Shown here piece after piece: positions 24,539 to 32,602 of a stretch of 32,654 nt of DNA; within the stretch, counting starts at the first letter, position 1, and every line of letters begins with the position of its first letter. Source of the stretch: an uncultured Prevotella sp. (lineage in GTDB: Bacteria > Bacteroidota > Bacteroidia > Bacteroidales > Bacteroidaceae); NCBI GenBank assembly GCA_946183985.1, contig CAMHDT010000009.1, positions 1-32,654 on the forward strand, in the 5' to 3' direction. The translations under genes were made by a program, and so were the position numbers. The notes under the pieces were generated by a model, which saw only the letters and a program-made list of their open reading frames with translations, made no database searches and was not told the origin of the DNA.

Positions 24539-24608
24539 CTGAAAGTCCGTCAGATGAGACGGTAAGGACGAACACTGAGACCTGGCATAGATGTTTTTAC
24601 GCAAAAAA

Positions 24609-24640
24609 TTTGGTTGGCTCAAATTTTCTGTTTATTTTTG
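24609..24640 (+). promoter_or_regulatory. Promoter of the FHA/PP2C operon
   Basis: TTTG at 24609-24612, a 20-nt spacer and TATTTTTG at 24633-24640, followed 25 nt later by the first gene. It is the only good promoter seen before the six genes to 29851. Confidence 0.8.
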
Positions 24641-24664
24641 CAGAATAAAACTATAAAGAGAAAA

Positions 24665-25372
24665 ATGGAACTCATCATCGGACGAACAAACGACGGAACC
24701 AATCGCTTGCACATTCAAGCAGGAAAGAAGGAAACGGTATATGGCAGCAGTGGTAGCGTTATGCAGAGCGTGAGCCGCATGAATCACTTCAGCCTGGAAG
24801 ATAAAGGTCAGGGACAGTGGCTGCTCAAGAACCTGAATCCTGCCAATGAAACCTTTGTCAACGGCATGAGCGTTGACACGGCTAGGGTGAAGACAGGCGA
24901 CAGAATAGAACTGGGCAGCGAGCACTATCGCTTTGAGTGGGACAGTATTGCCGAGGTAACGCCTACGACGATTAACCTTACACCTCTGAAATATGTGTGG
25001 GAGAACTATCACAATGAGCGCCTCCGTATTCAGAAACAGCAGGGTAAGTTCAATGCCATCAGCCGTCTGACTGGTGTCCTCTCGATGGTGGGAATGGTCT
25101 TTGCCATCATTGGCGGCACATCAGACAATGTCAATGTCCTGAGGCTGGTCATCATCGGCGCAGCCATCCTTCTCACCATCATCGTGAGTATCGTGGCATA
25201 CATTAATGCCTCGAAGGTGCCTCAGAAACTGGATGCCTTAGACCGCCAGTTCCAAATGAGTTATGTGTGTCCTAACAAGAAATGCGGCATGTTCATGGGC
25301 AATCAGCCCTATCATGTGCTGGCACAGCGTTCACAGTGTCCGCATTGTAAGGCCAAGTATTCCGAGAAATAA
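24665..25372 (+). CDS. FHA-domain membrane protein with C-terminal zinc ribbon
   Basis: A 235-residue protein. The ATG at 24665 is chosen over 24614 because it lies after the promoter and opens the FHA fold. The FHA domain (about 1-92) has Gly6-Arg7, SRMNH (37-41) and NETFVNG (61-67), the residues that in this family bind phosphothreonine peptides. Two transmembrane helices follow (about 134-151 and 159-181). A C-terminal zinc ribbon has Cys202, Cys207, Cys225 and Cys228. Both ends should be cytoplasmic. As first gene of an operon with a PP2C phosphatase it is probably a membrane-bound reader of Ser/Thr phosphorylation. Its ligand is unknown. Confidence 0.85.
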   Translation: MELIIGRTNDGTNRLHIQAGKKETVYGSSGSVMQSVSRMNHFSLEDKGQGQWLLKNLNPANETFVNGMSVDTARVKTGDRIELGSEHYRFEWDSIAEVTPTTINLTPLKYVWENYHNERLRIQKQQGKFNAISRLTGVLSMVGMVFAIIGGTSDNVNVLRLVIIGAAILLTIIVSIVAYINASKVPQKLDALDRQFQMSYVCPNKKCGMFMGNQPYHVLAQRSQCPHCKAKYSEK

Positions 25373-25387
25373 AAATCCTTTTGAGAT

Positions 25388-26170
25388 ATGGCAACAAAAG
25401 ACAAAACCCCTATGGAGCCGCAGCAAAAAAAGAAGGGCGTGAACAAGGTGGCCGTCGTGGCTATCGGTGCTGGCGCTGCTGTCATGCTGGGCGAGGCTGC
25501 AGCCTTTGGCGCTCCTCATGTAATTGACTATGTGAAAAACCAGTTTGGCACTGCCGAGGAAGAAGCAGAGGTGGTGACTGGAAATCCCGGAACTGGCGAG
25601 GACGAAAACGAGAACGTTGAGGTGGAGACTCTGCTGGGCGAACACTATGGTGAGATGGCAACTACCGTGAACGAGCAAATGTCGTTTGAGGATGCTTTCA
25701 ATGCTGCACGTGAAGAACTGGGACCTGGAGGCATCTTCCAGTGGCACGGACATGTGTACAGTACCTTTACGGCCGATGAATGGGAGAGTATGTCGCCAGA
25801 AGAGCAGGAAACCTATATGGATATCGTCTCTGGCGATGCTATCGACTATGCTTATGACCATCCCGTTCACAATGAGCCTGCAGCCGACAACGATGATGTC
25901 ACTATACTTGATGTCAATCCGCTTGATATTGCCCACGAACTGGACAACGAGAGCGTAGAGGTGACTGAACAGGTGGAAGGCGAGGAATTGATTGTTGAAG
26001 TGGATGACAACTCGGTTGAAGAGGTTGGCCTTGCAGATCTGGACGATGAGGTGGACGATGAAGACAACGACGCCGCAGACACAGGTGATGACTATTACGA
26101 CACGGGCGACATGGACATGAGTTTTGACATGACAACCGACGTGGAGCCTGACGATGGCGGCTTGTTCTAA
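25388..26170 (+). CDS. Acidic single-pass membrane protein, unknown family
   Basis: A 260-residue product. A short basic N-terminus (1-20, with Thr7 in DKTPM) precedes a small-residue-rich hydrophobic segment (about 20-47) that looks like one membrane helix. The rest would be outside: a conserved-looking block with SFEDAFNAAREELGPGG (99-115), FQWHG (117-121) and TADEW (128-132), then a very acidic, low-complexity tail (about 180-260). I recall this GPGG..WHG..Y..Y..DEW block from other Bacteroidetes proteins of unknown role, but cannot name a family. It follows the FHA gene by 15 nt. Confidence 0.75.
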   Translation: MATKDKTPMEPQQKKKGVNKVAVVAIGAGAAVMLGEAAAFGAPHVIDYVKNQFGTAEEEAEVVTGNPGTGEDENENVEVETLLGEHYGEMATTVNEQMSFEDAFNAAREELGPGGIFQWHGHVYSTFTADEWESMSPEEQETYMDIVSGDAIDYAYDHPVHNEPAADNDDVTILDVNPLDIAHELDNESVEVTEQVEGEELIVEVDDNSVEEVGLADLDDEVDDEDNDAADTGDDYYDTGDMDMSFDMTTDVEPDDGGLF

Positions 26171-26190
26171 CTGGAAAAAACTAAACAGAC

Positions 26191-26721
26191 ATGATTGAAA
26201 AGAAAATAGTTTGTCCCAGGTGCAAGGTGGTGCTCAACGTGAAGAACGCCACCAATGTTGCCGTCAAGGAAATAGTGTGCCCTAAATGTGGCACGCGCCT
26301 TAAAGTGAAGTTCCAAATGCAGACGCCACCGCCGCCAGCCTATTCGTCCAACGACAGGGGTGAGACCGTGTTGCCGTCAGGAAGTTTCAATAGTAAGAAG
26401 AAGTGTTACCGCCTTAGTCTGAATGGTGTGTCATACGAATTGAAGGATGGCATGAACACAGTGGGCAGAAAGGCTGAAACTTCGCAGGCCAGTGTGCAGA
26501 TTGCTACTGCCAGCCGTAAAATGAGTCGTATGCACGCCCGCATCACTGTGTCGCGGTTGCCTGGAGGCATGACCAAGGTGACACTGAGCAATTGGCAGAA
26601 CAAGAACACAACAACCGTTAACGGTATTCCCATTGCAGAGGAAAGCACCGCCATGCTTAAAAATGGCAACAGGGTGAAAATGGGCGATGTGGAATTGCTA
26701 TTTGAAGAATATGAGGCTTAG
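26191..26721 (+). CDS. Zinc-ribbon and FHA-domain protein
   Basis: A 176-residue soluble protein. An N-terminal zinc ribbon (Cys8, Cys11, Cys30, Cys33) is followed by a Pro/Gly/Ser linker holding GETVLPSG (Thr59) and a C-terminal FHA domain (about 74-173) with Gly92-Arg93, SRMHAR (112-117) and TTTVNG (140-145). The layout of a Thr-containing arm joined to an FHA domain recalls the GarA/OdhI proteins, whose phosphorylated N-terminal Thr binds their own FHA domain and switches them off. That comparison is an inference from layout. It lies 20 nt after the preceding gene and 32 nt before the phosphatase. Confidence 0.85.
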   Translation: MIEKKIVCPRCKVVLNVKNATNVAVKEIVCPKCGTRLKVKFQMQTPPPPAYSSNDRGETVLPSGSFNSKKKCYRLSLNGVSYELKDGMNTVGRKAETSQASVQIATASRKMSRMHARITVSRLPGGMTKVTLSNWQNKNTTTVNGIPIAEESTAMLKNGNRVKMGDVELLFEEYEA

Positions 26722-26722
26722 C

Positions 26723-26753
26723 CTCACAAACTCACAACTCAAAACCTCAAAAC
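26723..26753 (+). repeat. 8/7-nt quasi-repeat before the PP2C gene
   Basis: CTCACAAA, CTCACAA, CTCAAAAC and CTCAAAAC start at 26723, 26731, 26738 and 26746 and run directly into the ATG at 26754. It replaces any recognisable Shine-Dalgarno site. Confidence 0.7.
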
Positions 26754-28223
26754 ATGAAAATACAGTTATTTCAACCGCAGGCCATTAGCGAACTGGGCCA
26801 CCGCAAGAACCAGGAAGACTCCATCTATCCTGCAAAAGGCGAGGCAACTGAGGAAAACCGCGTATTTGTAGTATGCGACGGCATGGGTGGCCTGGACAAG
26901 GGAGAGGTGGCAAGTGCCGCCGTGTGCGAAGCCCTGAGCCGGGTGTGCGAGCGTATACACAATGCTGACGCTCCGTTCACTGACGACGATTTCCGTCAGG
27001 CACTCAAGGAAGCCTATGACGCTCTCGATGCTGCCGATGTGAACAACGAGGCTGCCATGGGTACTACCATGACCTTTATCTGCTTCCACCGTGGCGGATG
27101 TCTTGTGGCTCATATAGGCGACAGCCGCATCTATCATCTGCGTCCGTCATTGGGGTATCCCAAGGGCGTGCTGTTCCGCTCTCGTGACCATTCGCTTGTG
27201 CAGCAACTCTATGAACTGGGCGAAATCAGTTATTACGAGATGGGCACCTCGCCACGCAAGAATGTCATTTTGCGAGCCATGCAGCCACATCAGGAGCAAC
27301 GCACGAAAGCCACCTTCGCCTATATCACAGATGTGAATGCTGGTGACTATTTCTATCTGTGCACCGACGGTATGCTGGAGCAGATGGAAGACGACGAACT
27401 GCTGGGCATTGTGGGCGATGCCTCGATGACCGATGAGCAGAAGGTGGAGAGACTTGTGGAACTCACCGTCGACAATGCTGACAACCACTCGGGCTATCTC
27501 ATTCAAGTGAAGAGTGTGGAGACGGAGCCAGAATTCGATGCCAAAATGCCTAATAACGAGCCAGATTTGCGGAAGCGTAACAAATGTCTCAACGACCACG
27601 ACAAGAACAATGCGTGGAGCGAAGACGATGTGGAAGTGGTGTCAGAGAAAAGCAATGAAGATCCTTTCGAGCCTCAGTCGGCTCCCACGCAGCAGCCCGC
27701 TTCATCAAAGTCATCGACTGCCAGTCCGGCAGATGATGAGCCTATTACAGCATCAAAATACAAAATGGCTCCTAACAGCAAGAAAAAAAGCAGAATTACA
27801 CTCGTGGTGCTCTTGTTTGCCCTGTTGGTGCTGCTGACGGGTGTTGGTATCGGTGTGTGGCTCTTCTTGAAGAAAGGCCCCGCTAACGAGGCTAATCCTG
27901 ATGATAAGAAGACGGTGCCAACGGTGACGGATTCTCAGAAACCACAGCCAGGAAAAGGGGATGGCCAGAATGAAGAGGGTGTAGTCGTTGGAAAAGATGG
28001 AGATGAAGTCGTCATTCCAGTAGATGAGTATGTCGATCCCGGTATTCTGATAAATCGTGGCATCCTGTCGCCCACTACATCGCAGCCTGCTCCCGCTGAG
28101 GAAACAACATCAGGTACTTCCAATAACGGAGATGTAGTTGTCGGAGAGGGTAATATTGTTGGCAACAATATCGAGCCGCAGGCAAGAGATGAAAAACAGA
28201 ATTCTTCGAAAACTCAGAAATAA
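26754..28223 (+). CDS. PP2C-family Ser/Thr phosphatase with membrane anchor
   Basis: A 489-residue protein whose N-terminal PP2C/PPM domain (about 5-255) removes phosphate from Ser/Thr residues using two metals. Visible ligands are Glu21-Asp22 (NQED), Asp42-Gly43 (VCDGMGG), Asp123 (HIGDSR), Asp205 (CTDGM) and, at the position of the usual C-terminal DN, Asp243-Asn244 within DNADNHSG. A Pro/Ser-rich linker leads to a transmembrane helix at about 348-372 and an extracytoplasmic tail of about 115 residues rich in Thr, Pro and acidic residues. The phosphatase is cytoplasmic and the natural opponent of the kinases in this window. The next gene starts 8 nt later. Confidence 0.93.
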   Translation: MKIQLFQPQAISELGHRKNQEDSIYPAKGEATEENRVFVVCDGMGGLDKGEVASAAVCEALSRVCERIHNADAPFTDDDFRQALKEAYDALDAADVNNEAAMGTTMTFICFHRGGCLVAHIGDSRIYHLRPSLGYPKGVLFRSRDHSLVQQLYELGEISYYEMGTSPRKNVILRAMQPHQEQRTKATFAYITDVNAGDYFYLCTDGMLEQMEDDELLGIVGDASMTDEQKVERLVELTVDNADNHSGYLIQVKSVETEPEFDAKMPNNEPDLRKRNKCLNDHDKNNAWSEDDVEVVSEKSNEDPFEPQSAPTQQPASSKSSTASPADDEPITASKYKMAPNSKKKSRITLVVLLFALLVLLTGVGIGVWLFLKKGPANEANPDDKKTVPTVTDSQKPQPGKGDGQNEEGVVVGKDGDEVVIPVDEYVDPGILINRGILSPTTSQPAPAEETTSGTSNNGDVVVGEGNIVGNNIEPQARDEKQNSSKTQK

Positions 28224-28231
28224 TAGAATAT

Positions 28232-28951
28232 ATGTACGACGATTATCAATCTAATCAGCAACCGATGGGCGATGAGACCCTTTTGTCGAAAAATGCGCCT
28301 AAACAGCCGCAGCAGCAAACACAGCCCCAGCCCGATACTGGCGACGACTTGAATAAGACTGTCATGTCAAAGCCAAAGGTCAATAGCCAGCGTCCCATGG
28401 GCAGTGCCCTGCCGCCACAGAAGAAAGGCTTTAACAAACTGTTGCTGCTCATACCCGTGGTATTGGTGTTTTTGATACTTTTGGGCGTAGGTGCATATTT
28501 TGGCATCAAGGCTTATCTTACCCCTGGTGAGACTGGCTCGACAGAAACTACTGAAATAGTAGAACCGGAAGAAGGAGAGCAAGGTGATATCACGCCGGCA
28601 GAGGCATTGGATTTACTCGCAGGCCTTGACCTTACACTTGCCCGTATTCAGGAGGTGGAAGCCAATGTAATTCATAATGGTACGCCCGACGAGGAGAATC
28701 TCCTCAACCGTCGCATCATAGCCTTGAAGCATCTTTATACCACGGAGTTCTTGCAGCCAGACCATTCTGTTCAGAAATTGCGCAATAGTTATATGCTCTA
28801 TTCAGAGGACTTCTCCCAGCAGCAGCGCGAAGTGTTTAAGTGGTTCTTTGCCATGTCTACTGCAAAGAAGGAAAAATATGAGTATCTGAATGGCTCTGTT
28901 GAGAACTTCAATGATTTCCGTGAGAAGATGGAAGCCTCTGTCAGTCATTAA
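28232..28951 (+). CDS. Q/P-rich single-pass membrane protein, unknown family
   Basis: A 239-residue product I do not recognise. The cytoplasmic N-terminus (1-66) is disordered, rich in Gln and Pro, and has two similar Thr words, GDETLLSK (Thr16) and LNKTVMSK (Thr43), of the kind bound by FHA domains once phosphorylated. One membrane helix (about 69-91) is followed by an acidic linker and a mostly helical extracytoplasmic domain (about 115-239). The layout suggests a membrane partner of the FHA proteins in the same operon. Confidence 0.72.
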   Translation: MYDDYQSNQQPMGDETLLSKNAPKQPQQQTQPQPDTGDDLNKTVMSKPKVNSQRPMGSALPPQKKGFNKLLLLIPVVLVFLILLGVGAYFGIKAYLTPGETGSTETTEIVEPEEGEQGDITPAEALDLLAGLDLTLARIQEVEANVIHNGTPDEENLLNRRIIALKHLYTTEFLQPDHSVQKLRNSYMLYSEDFSQQQREVFKWFFAMSTAKKEKYEYLNGSVENFNDFREKMEASVSH

Positions 28952-28990
28952 GAATCATTTATTGTAAAACCATAAAGAAAGATTTATAGT

Positions 28991-29851
28991 ATGAGAAAAA
29001 TCATGTTTTTTGTCGCTGCCATCGTGGCTATGGCACTGACGGCCTGCAGTGGTGGAAGTGGTGATAGCAACTGGCAGGCAGAGAGAGACTCTATCATGAA
29101 TGTCAACGAGCAGCAGCGACAGGTGCTCGACGACCTGACGGCTTCGCTGGTGGAAGTGTCGTCGAGCCTTGACTCCATCGCTGTGGGTGAGGGCGCGCTA
29201 CGCGATGCTACTGAGGGCCCGGTGCTCACCAAGCGTCAGATGCTCGAGAACCTGGCCACCTTTAAGGAGACGCTGGCTCAGAACAAGGAACGCCTGGCCG
29301 AGTTGGAGCGCCAGTTGGCTGGTCGCAACGACCAGTTGGCACAGTTGAACACGGTGGTGCGTCACCTGCGTGAGGAGTTGGAGACCAAGGAGGCGCGCAT
29401 TGCTCAGTTGGAAGAGGAACTGCAAAGTGCCAATGCTGATATTAACCGTATGCGCAACGAAATGAACGATATGAGCACTACTATCGGTTCATTGCAGGAA
29501 GAGAACGATGCCCAGCGTCAGACCATGGAGCAGCAGACCGCCTCGCTCAATACAGCCTATTATATCATCGGCACATCGCGTGAGTTGAAGGACAAGGGAC
29601 TCGTCACTGGCGGTAACCTCCTCCATAAGAAGAAGGTGAACTATGACACGGTCGACCAGTCGCTTTTCGTGAAGATAGACATGCGTTCCACTACGCAGAT
29701 CAACATTCCGAGTAAGAAAGTGAAGATTCTGACGGAGGTGCCCAACGGTTCCTATACACAGACTAAGAACGGTAATAGCACCACCATTGAGATTACCGAT
29801 GTGGCCCGCTTCTGGAGCATCAGTCGCTATCTTATCATTCAGATAGATTAA
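28991..29851 (+). CDS. Coiled-coil lipoprotein
   Basis: A 286-residue product with a lipoprotein signal peptide: MRKIMFFVAAIVAMALTAC, with the lipidated Cys19 in the lipobox LTAC. The SGGSGDS stretch after it is typical of surface or outer-membrane lipoproteins in Bacteroidetes. A long coiled coil (about 82-187) can span some 15 nm, followed by a C-terminal beta-rich domain (about 190-286). No family is recognised. As the last gene of the FHA/PP2C operon it could link the inner-membrane components to the outer membrane. It lies 39 nt after the preceding gene and ends before a strong terminator. Confidence 0.78.
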   Translation: MRKIMFFVAAIVAMALTACSGGSGDSNWQAERDSIMNVNEQQRQVLDDLTASLVEVSSSLDSIAVGEGALRDATEGPVLTKRQMLENLATFKETLAQNKERLAELERQLAGRNDQLAQLNTVVRHLREELETKEARIAQLEEELQSANADINRMRNEMNDMSTTIGSLQEENDAQRQTMEQQTASLNTAYYIIGTSRELKDKGLVTGGNLLHKKKVNYDTVDQSLFVKIDMRSTTQINIPSKKVKILTEVPNGSYTQTKNGNSTTIEITDVARFWSISRYLIIQID

Positions 29852-29872
29852 AAAGAACAGAGAAATAAAAAT

Positions 29873-29931
29873 TGAGAGGTATGATTAGTATCAAGCATAA
29901 AGACTAATCATACCTCTCAGTTCTTTTTTTT
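29873..29931. terminator. Bidirectional terminator between the FHA/PP2C operon and sulP
   Basis: A perfect 17-bp stem (29873-29889 with 29903-29919) has a 13-nt loop. On the plus strand it is followed by TTC and eight Ts; on the minus strand by ATTTTTATTT. It serves both converging units. Confidence 0.93.
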
Positions 29932-29933
29932 AT

Positions 29934-31613
29934 TTATTTGGAAACAATCTCATTGGCCCTTGCCAGTGCCAGATCGATGTGGTTGCAGATATTCTCTTCG
30001 CCCACAATATGTGGGAAGTCGTTACGGCGAAGCACCGCCTCAACCTTCTCGTTGACGCCTGAGAGTACCACGGTGATGCCCTCGCGCTGGCTCATGCGGC
30101 ACATGTTCTCAAGGTTGTGCAAGCCAGTGGAATCAATAAACGGCACCTTACGCATACGGATGATACGCACCTTTGGCCGCTGTCCGTAGCGTCCCATCAG
30201 ATCCTCGAACTTGTTGCCGGCACCGAAGAAGTAGGGGCCGTTGATTTCGTAGACCTCTACGTGCTTCGGTATGGTAAGATGCTCCAGGTTGCCACGTTCC
30301 ATATCAGCATCCTCATTCAGGTCAATCTCATCGTAGACGGCCTTCACATCGGTGGTCTCCGACATGCGTTTCATAAACAGCAGGCAGGCGCATACGATGC
30401 CCACCTCAATGGCGATGGTCAGGTCGAAGATGATGGTGAGCAGGAAGGTGAGCAACAGCACGGTAACATCGCTCTTGGGATTGCGCATCAATGCCATGAA
30501 TGAACGCCAGCCGCTCATGCCATAACTCACCACTACAAGCACGCCGGCCAGACATGCCATAGGAATGTATTTTGCCAGCGGCATGAGGAAGAGGAAGATG
30601 AGCAGCAGCACCACGGCGTGGACAATGCCGGCAATGGGCGTCCGGCCTCCGTTGTTGATGTTGGTCATGGTGCGGGCAATGGCACCTGTGGCGGGGATGC
30701 CGCCGAAAATCGGAGTCACGAGGTTGGCCACACCCTGACCAATGAGTTCGGTGTTGGAGTTATGTTGGTCGCCTATCACACCATCGGCCACCGTGGCCGA
30801 CAACAGGCTTTCGATGGCTCCGAGGATGGCGATGGTCAGTGCCGGTGCCACCAGACCCTTGATGGTCTCCCATGTCAGTTCCGGCACGACGGCGTCAGGC
30901 AGTTCCGATGAGATGCTGAAGCGGTCGCCAATAGTTTCTATCGAGGTAACGCCGGCATAGGTCTTCAGCAGCAGTGCTGCCACGGTCATCACGATAATGG
31001 CGATAAGCGATCCTGGCACGCGCTTGCTCAGTTTCGGTGCTGTGGCAATGATGGCCACGCTCACCAGTCCCACCGCAGCACTCCACGGATCGATGTCGGT
31101 CAGATGATGTGCATAGGCAATCCATTTCTCTATGAAATCGCCCGGTACATTGTCGATGCTCATGCCCAGCAGGTCTTTCACCTGTGTAGAGAAGATAGTG
31201 ACGGCAATACCGCTGGTGAAACCCACAATGATGGGGTAGGGTATATATTTAATAATGGTACCCAGGTGCAGAAGGCCGAACATGATGAGAAACACACCTG
31301 CCATGAGCGTGGCGATGGTGAGACCCTGAATACCATATTGGCCAATGATACCTGCCACAATGACGATGAACGCGCCTGTGGGGCCGCCAATCTGTACTTT
31401 TGAGCCACCCATGGCCGAGATGATGAAGCCTGCCACGATGGCAGTAATGATGCCTTTTTCGGGTGAGACACCGCTGGCTATGCCGAAGGCAATGGCCAGC
31501 GGGAGGGCCACGATGCCTACGATGACGCCGGCCATCATGTCGGCCATGAGCGTCTGGCGGTTGTAGTTCTTGAGTGCCGAAATCATCTTCGGCTTGAAAT
31601 CTAATGTCTTCAC
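29934..31613 (-). CDS. SulP-family anion transporter with STAS domain
   Basis: SulP (SLC26) proteins move sulfate, bicarbonate or similar anions across the cytoplasmic membrane. The 559-residue product has a hydrophobic core of 10-14 helices (about 20-425), including GGPTGAF (about 77-83) and the PLAIAFGIASG stretch near 38-48, and a cytoplasmic STAS domain (about 440-555) with FIDSTGL (Ser495), the region phosphorylated in anti-sigma-antagonist relatives. Substrate cannot be told from sequence; bicarbonate (BicA-like) and sulfate are both possible. It is transcribed alone from a -7 box about 38 nt upstream. Confidence 0.93.
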   Translation of the reverse strand: MKTLDFKPKMISALKNYNRQTLMADMMAGVIVGIVALPLAIAFGIASGVSPEKGIITAIVAGFIISAMGGSKVQIGGPTGAFIVIVAGIIGQYGIQGLTIATLMAGVFLIMFGLLHLGTIIKYIPYPIIVGFTSGIAVTIFSTQVKDLLGMSIDNVPGDFIEKWIAYAHHLTDIDPWSAAVGLVSVAIIATAPKLSKRVPGSLIAIIVMTVAALLLKTYAGVTSIETIGDRFSISSELPDAVVPELTWETIKGLVAPALTIAILGAIESLLSATVADGVIGDQHNSNTELIGQGVANLVTPIFGGIPATGAIARTMTNINNGGRTPIAGIVHAVVLLLIFLFLMPLAKYIPMACLAGVLVVVSYGMSGWRSFMALMRNPKSDVTVLLLTFLLTIIFDLTIAIEVGIVCACLLFMKRMSETTDVKAVYDEIDLNEDADMERGNLEHLTIPKHVEVYEINGPYFFGAGNKFEDLMGRYGQRPKVRIIRMRKVPFIDSTGLHNLENMCRMSQREGITVVLSGVNEKVEAVLRRNDFPHIVGEENICNHIDLALARANEIVSK

Positions 31614-31650
31614 TTGCTTATTTCTTTTTTACCTTAATCTGATTAGGGTG

Positions 31651-31658
31651 CAAAGTTA
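31651..31658 (-). promoter_or_regulatory. Promoter -7 element of sulP
   Basis: On the minus strand TAACTTTG, 38 nt upstream of the sulP start. No clear TTTG at -33. Confidence 0.68.
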
Positions 31659-31793
31659 TGCAAAAAATATCGGGAATACGGGCTGTGCGCGATAACAACC
31701 ATAATAAATACCATGTTTTCTTGATTTATAATAATGCCTCTGCTTCCTGTTAACCAACAGATTGTTCACATGCCCTTTATAATGCCTCGGAAC

Positions 31794-31853
31794 AAATTTT
31801 GGCCAGAATTTAAACGATTTTGGCCAAAATTCATAAAATTCTGGCCAAAATTT
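31794..31853. repeat. Three palindromic units spaced 21 bp (set 2)
   Basis: GGCC cores at 31801-31804, 31822-31825 and 31843-31846 are exactly 21 bp apart. The outer units (31794-31811 and 31836-31853) are perfect 18-bp inverted copies of each other, and the central unit is its own palindrome (ATTTTGGCCAAAAT). The units share the form AATTWTRGCCAWAATT with those at 5970-6028. Confidence 0.87.
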
Positions 31854-31857
31854 AAAA

Positions 31858-31884
31858 GGGAGGCTGCCCTTTCGGCAGTCTCCC
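31858..31884 (-). terminator. Terminator of mscL
   Basis: GGGAGGCTGCC at 31858-31868 pairs with GGCAGTCTCCC at 31874-31884 (one G-U) around a 5-nt loop; on the minus strand TTTTAAATTTT follows. It lies 26 nt past the mscL stop. Confidence 0.85.
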
Positions 31885-31909
31885 TTGGTTTGAATAGTGT
31901 CTAAACGAC

Positions 31910-32344
31910 TTACTTCTGCTTCAGCAAGTCGCGGATCTCGGCAAGCAGTTCCTCCTGGGTGGGACCCTTCGGAGCCTCGGGCTCTGCAGGTGCCTCTTCC
32001 TTCTTCTTCATGTTCATCAGTTTGTTGATGCCTTTCAGCATCAAGAAAATACAGAAGGCCACGATTAAGAAGTCGATGATGTTTTGGCAGAACTGACCGT
32101 ATGCAAATACTGCGCCGGCCTCCTTTGCCTTGTCAAGAGTCAGACCATCGGCCTGACCAGACAGTGCGATATACAGATTGGTGAAATCCACATTGTCTAC
32201 AAGTTTACCAACGAGGGGCATGATAACATCGTCAACCAGCGAACTGACAATCTTTCCAAAGGCACCGCCAATGATTACACCTACAGCCATGTCCATCACG
32301 TTGCCGCGCATGGCAAATTCTTTGAATTCTTTAATAAATCCCAT
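31910..32344 (-). CDS. mscL: Large-conductance mechanosensitive channel MscL
   Basis: MscL opens under membrane tension to release solutes during osmotic downshock. The 144-residue product has the amphipathic N-terminal helix ([15 protein letters not shown]), the pore helix with [17 protein letters not shown] (about 22-38), an extracytoplasmic loop (about 50-80), a second helix (about 82-104) and a charged C-terminal bundle ([11 protein letters not shown]...[12 protein letters not shown]). Length is normal for the family. It is a single-gene unit with its own terminator. Confidence 0.96.
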   Translation of the reverse strand: MGFIKEFKEFAMRGNVMDMAVGVIIGGAFGKIVSSLVDDVIMPLVGKLVDNVDFTNLYIALSGQADGLTLDKAKEAGAVFAYGQFCQNIIDFLIVAFCIFLMLKGINKLMNMKKKEEAPAEPEAPKGPTQEELLAEIRDLLKQK

Positions 32345-32504
32345 AGCGTTAATGTTTTAAGAATTGTTGTTTGTTATATAAATTGCTATCTTCGTTTTGC
32401 AATCTCAGGCATCGGCCCTTGATTTATCTCATTTTTGTTGTCTGTTAGCCACTCTTTAATGTTTATTAAGTTTGAAATCAAGTGCAAATATAGGAAAAAA
32501 TTCG

Positions 32505-32512
32505 TAACTTTG
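32505..32512 (+). promoter_or_regulatory. Promoter -7 element of gap
   Basis: TAACTTTG, followed by a leader of about 85 nt, AT-rich near the start codon. No TTTG at the usual -33 distance. Confidence 0.7.
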
Positions 32513-32576
32513 CACCCGAAAAGAGAAAAAAATGCTTGCATAAAGCAAAAAATAAATGATTTAAGTATTAAACCCT

Positions 32577-32602
32577 TTAAATAATTAAAATAATTAAAGA
32601 AA
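32577..32602 (+). repeat. Possible 8/9-nt quasi-repeat before gap
   Basis: TTAAATAA, TTAAAATAA and TTAAAGAAA start at 32577, 32585 and 32594 and run directly into the gap ATG. The composition is so AT-rich that chance is a real alternative. Confidence 0.35.

Noticed and set aside
24400..24648. 82-codon plus-strand frame after guaA
   Set aside because: It begins within guaA, spans both arms of the 25-bp inverted repeat and ends in the next promoter.
31725..31789. Direct repeat TTTATAA..ATGCCTC upstream of sulP
   Set aside because: Only two imperfect copies about 50 nt apart in AT-rich sequence; too little to separate from chance.
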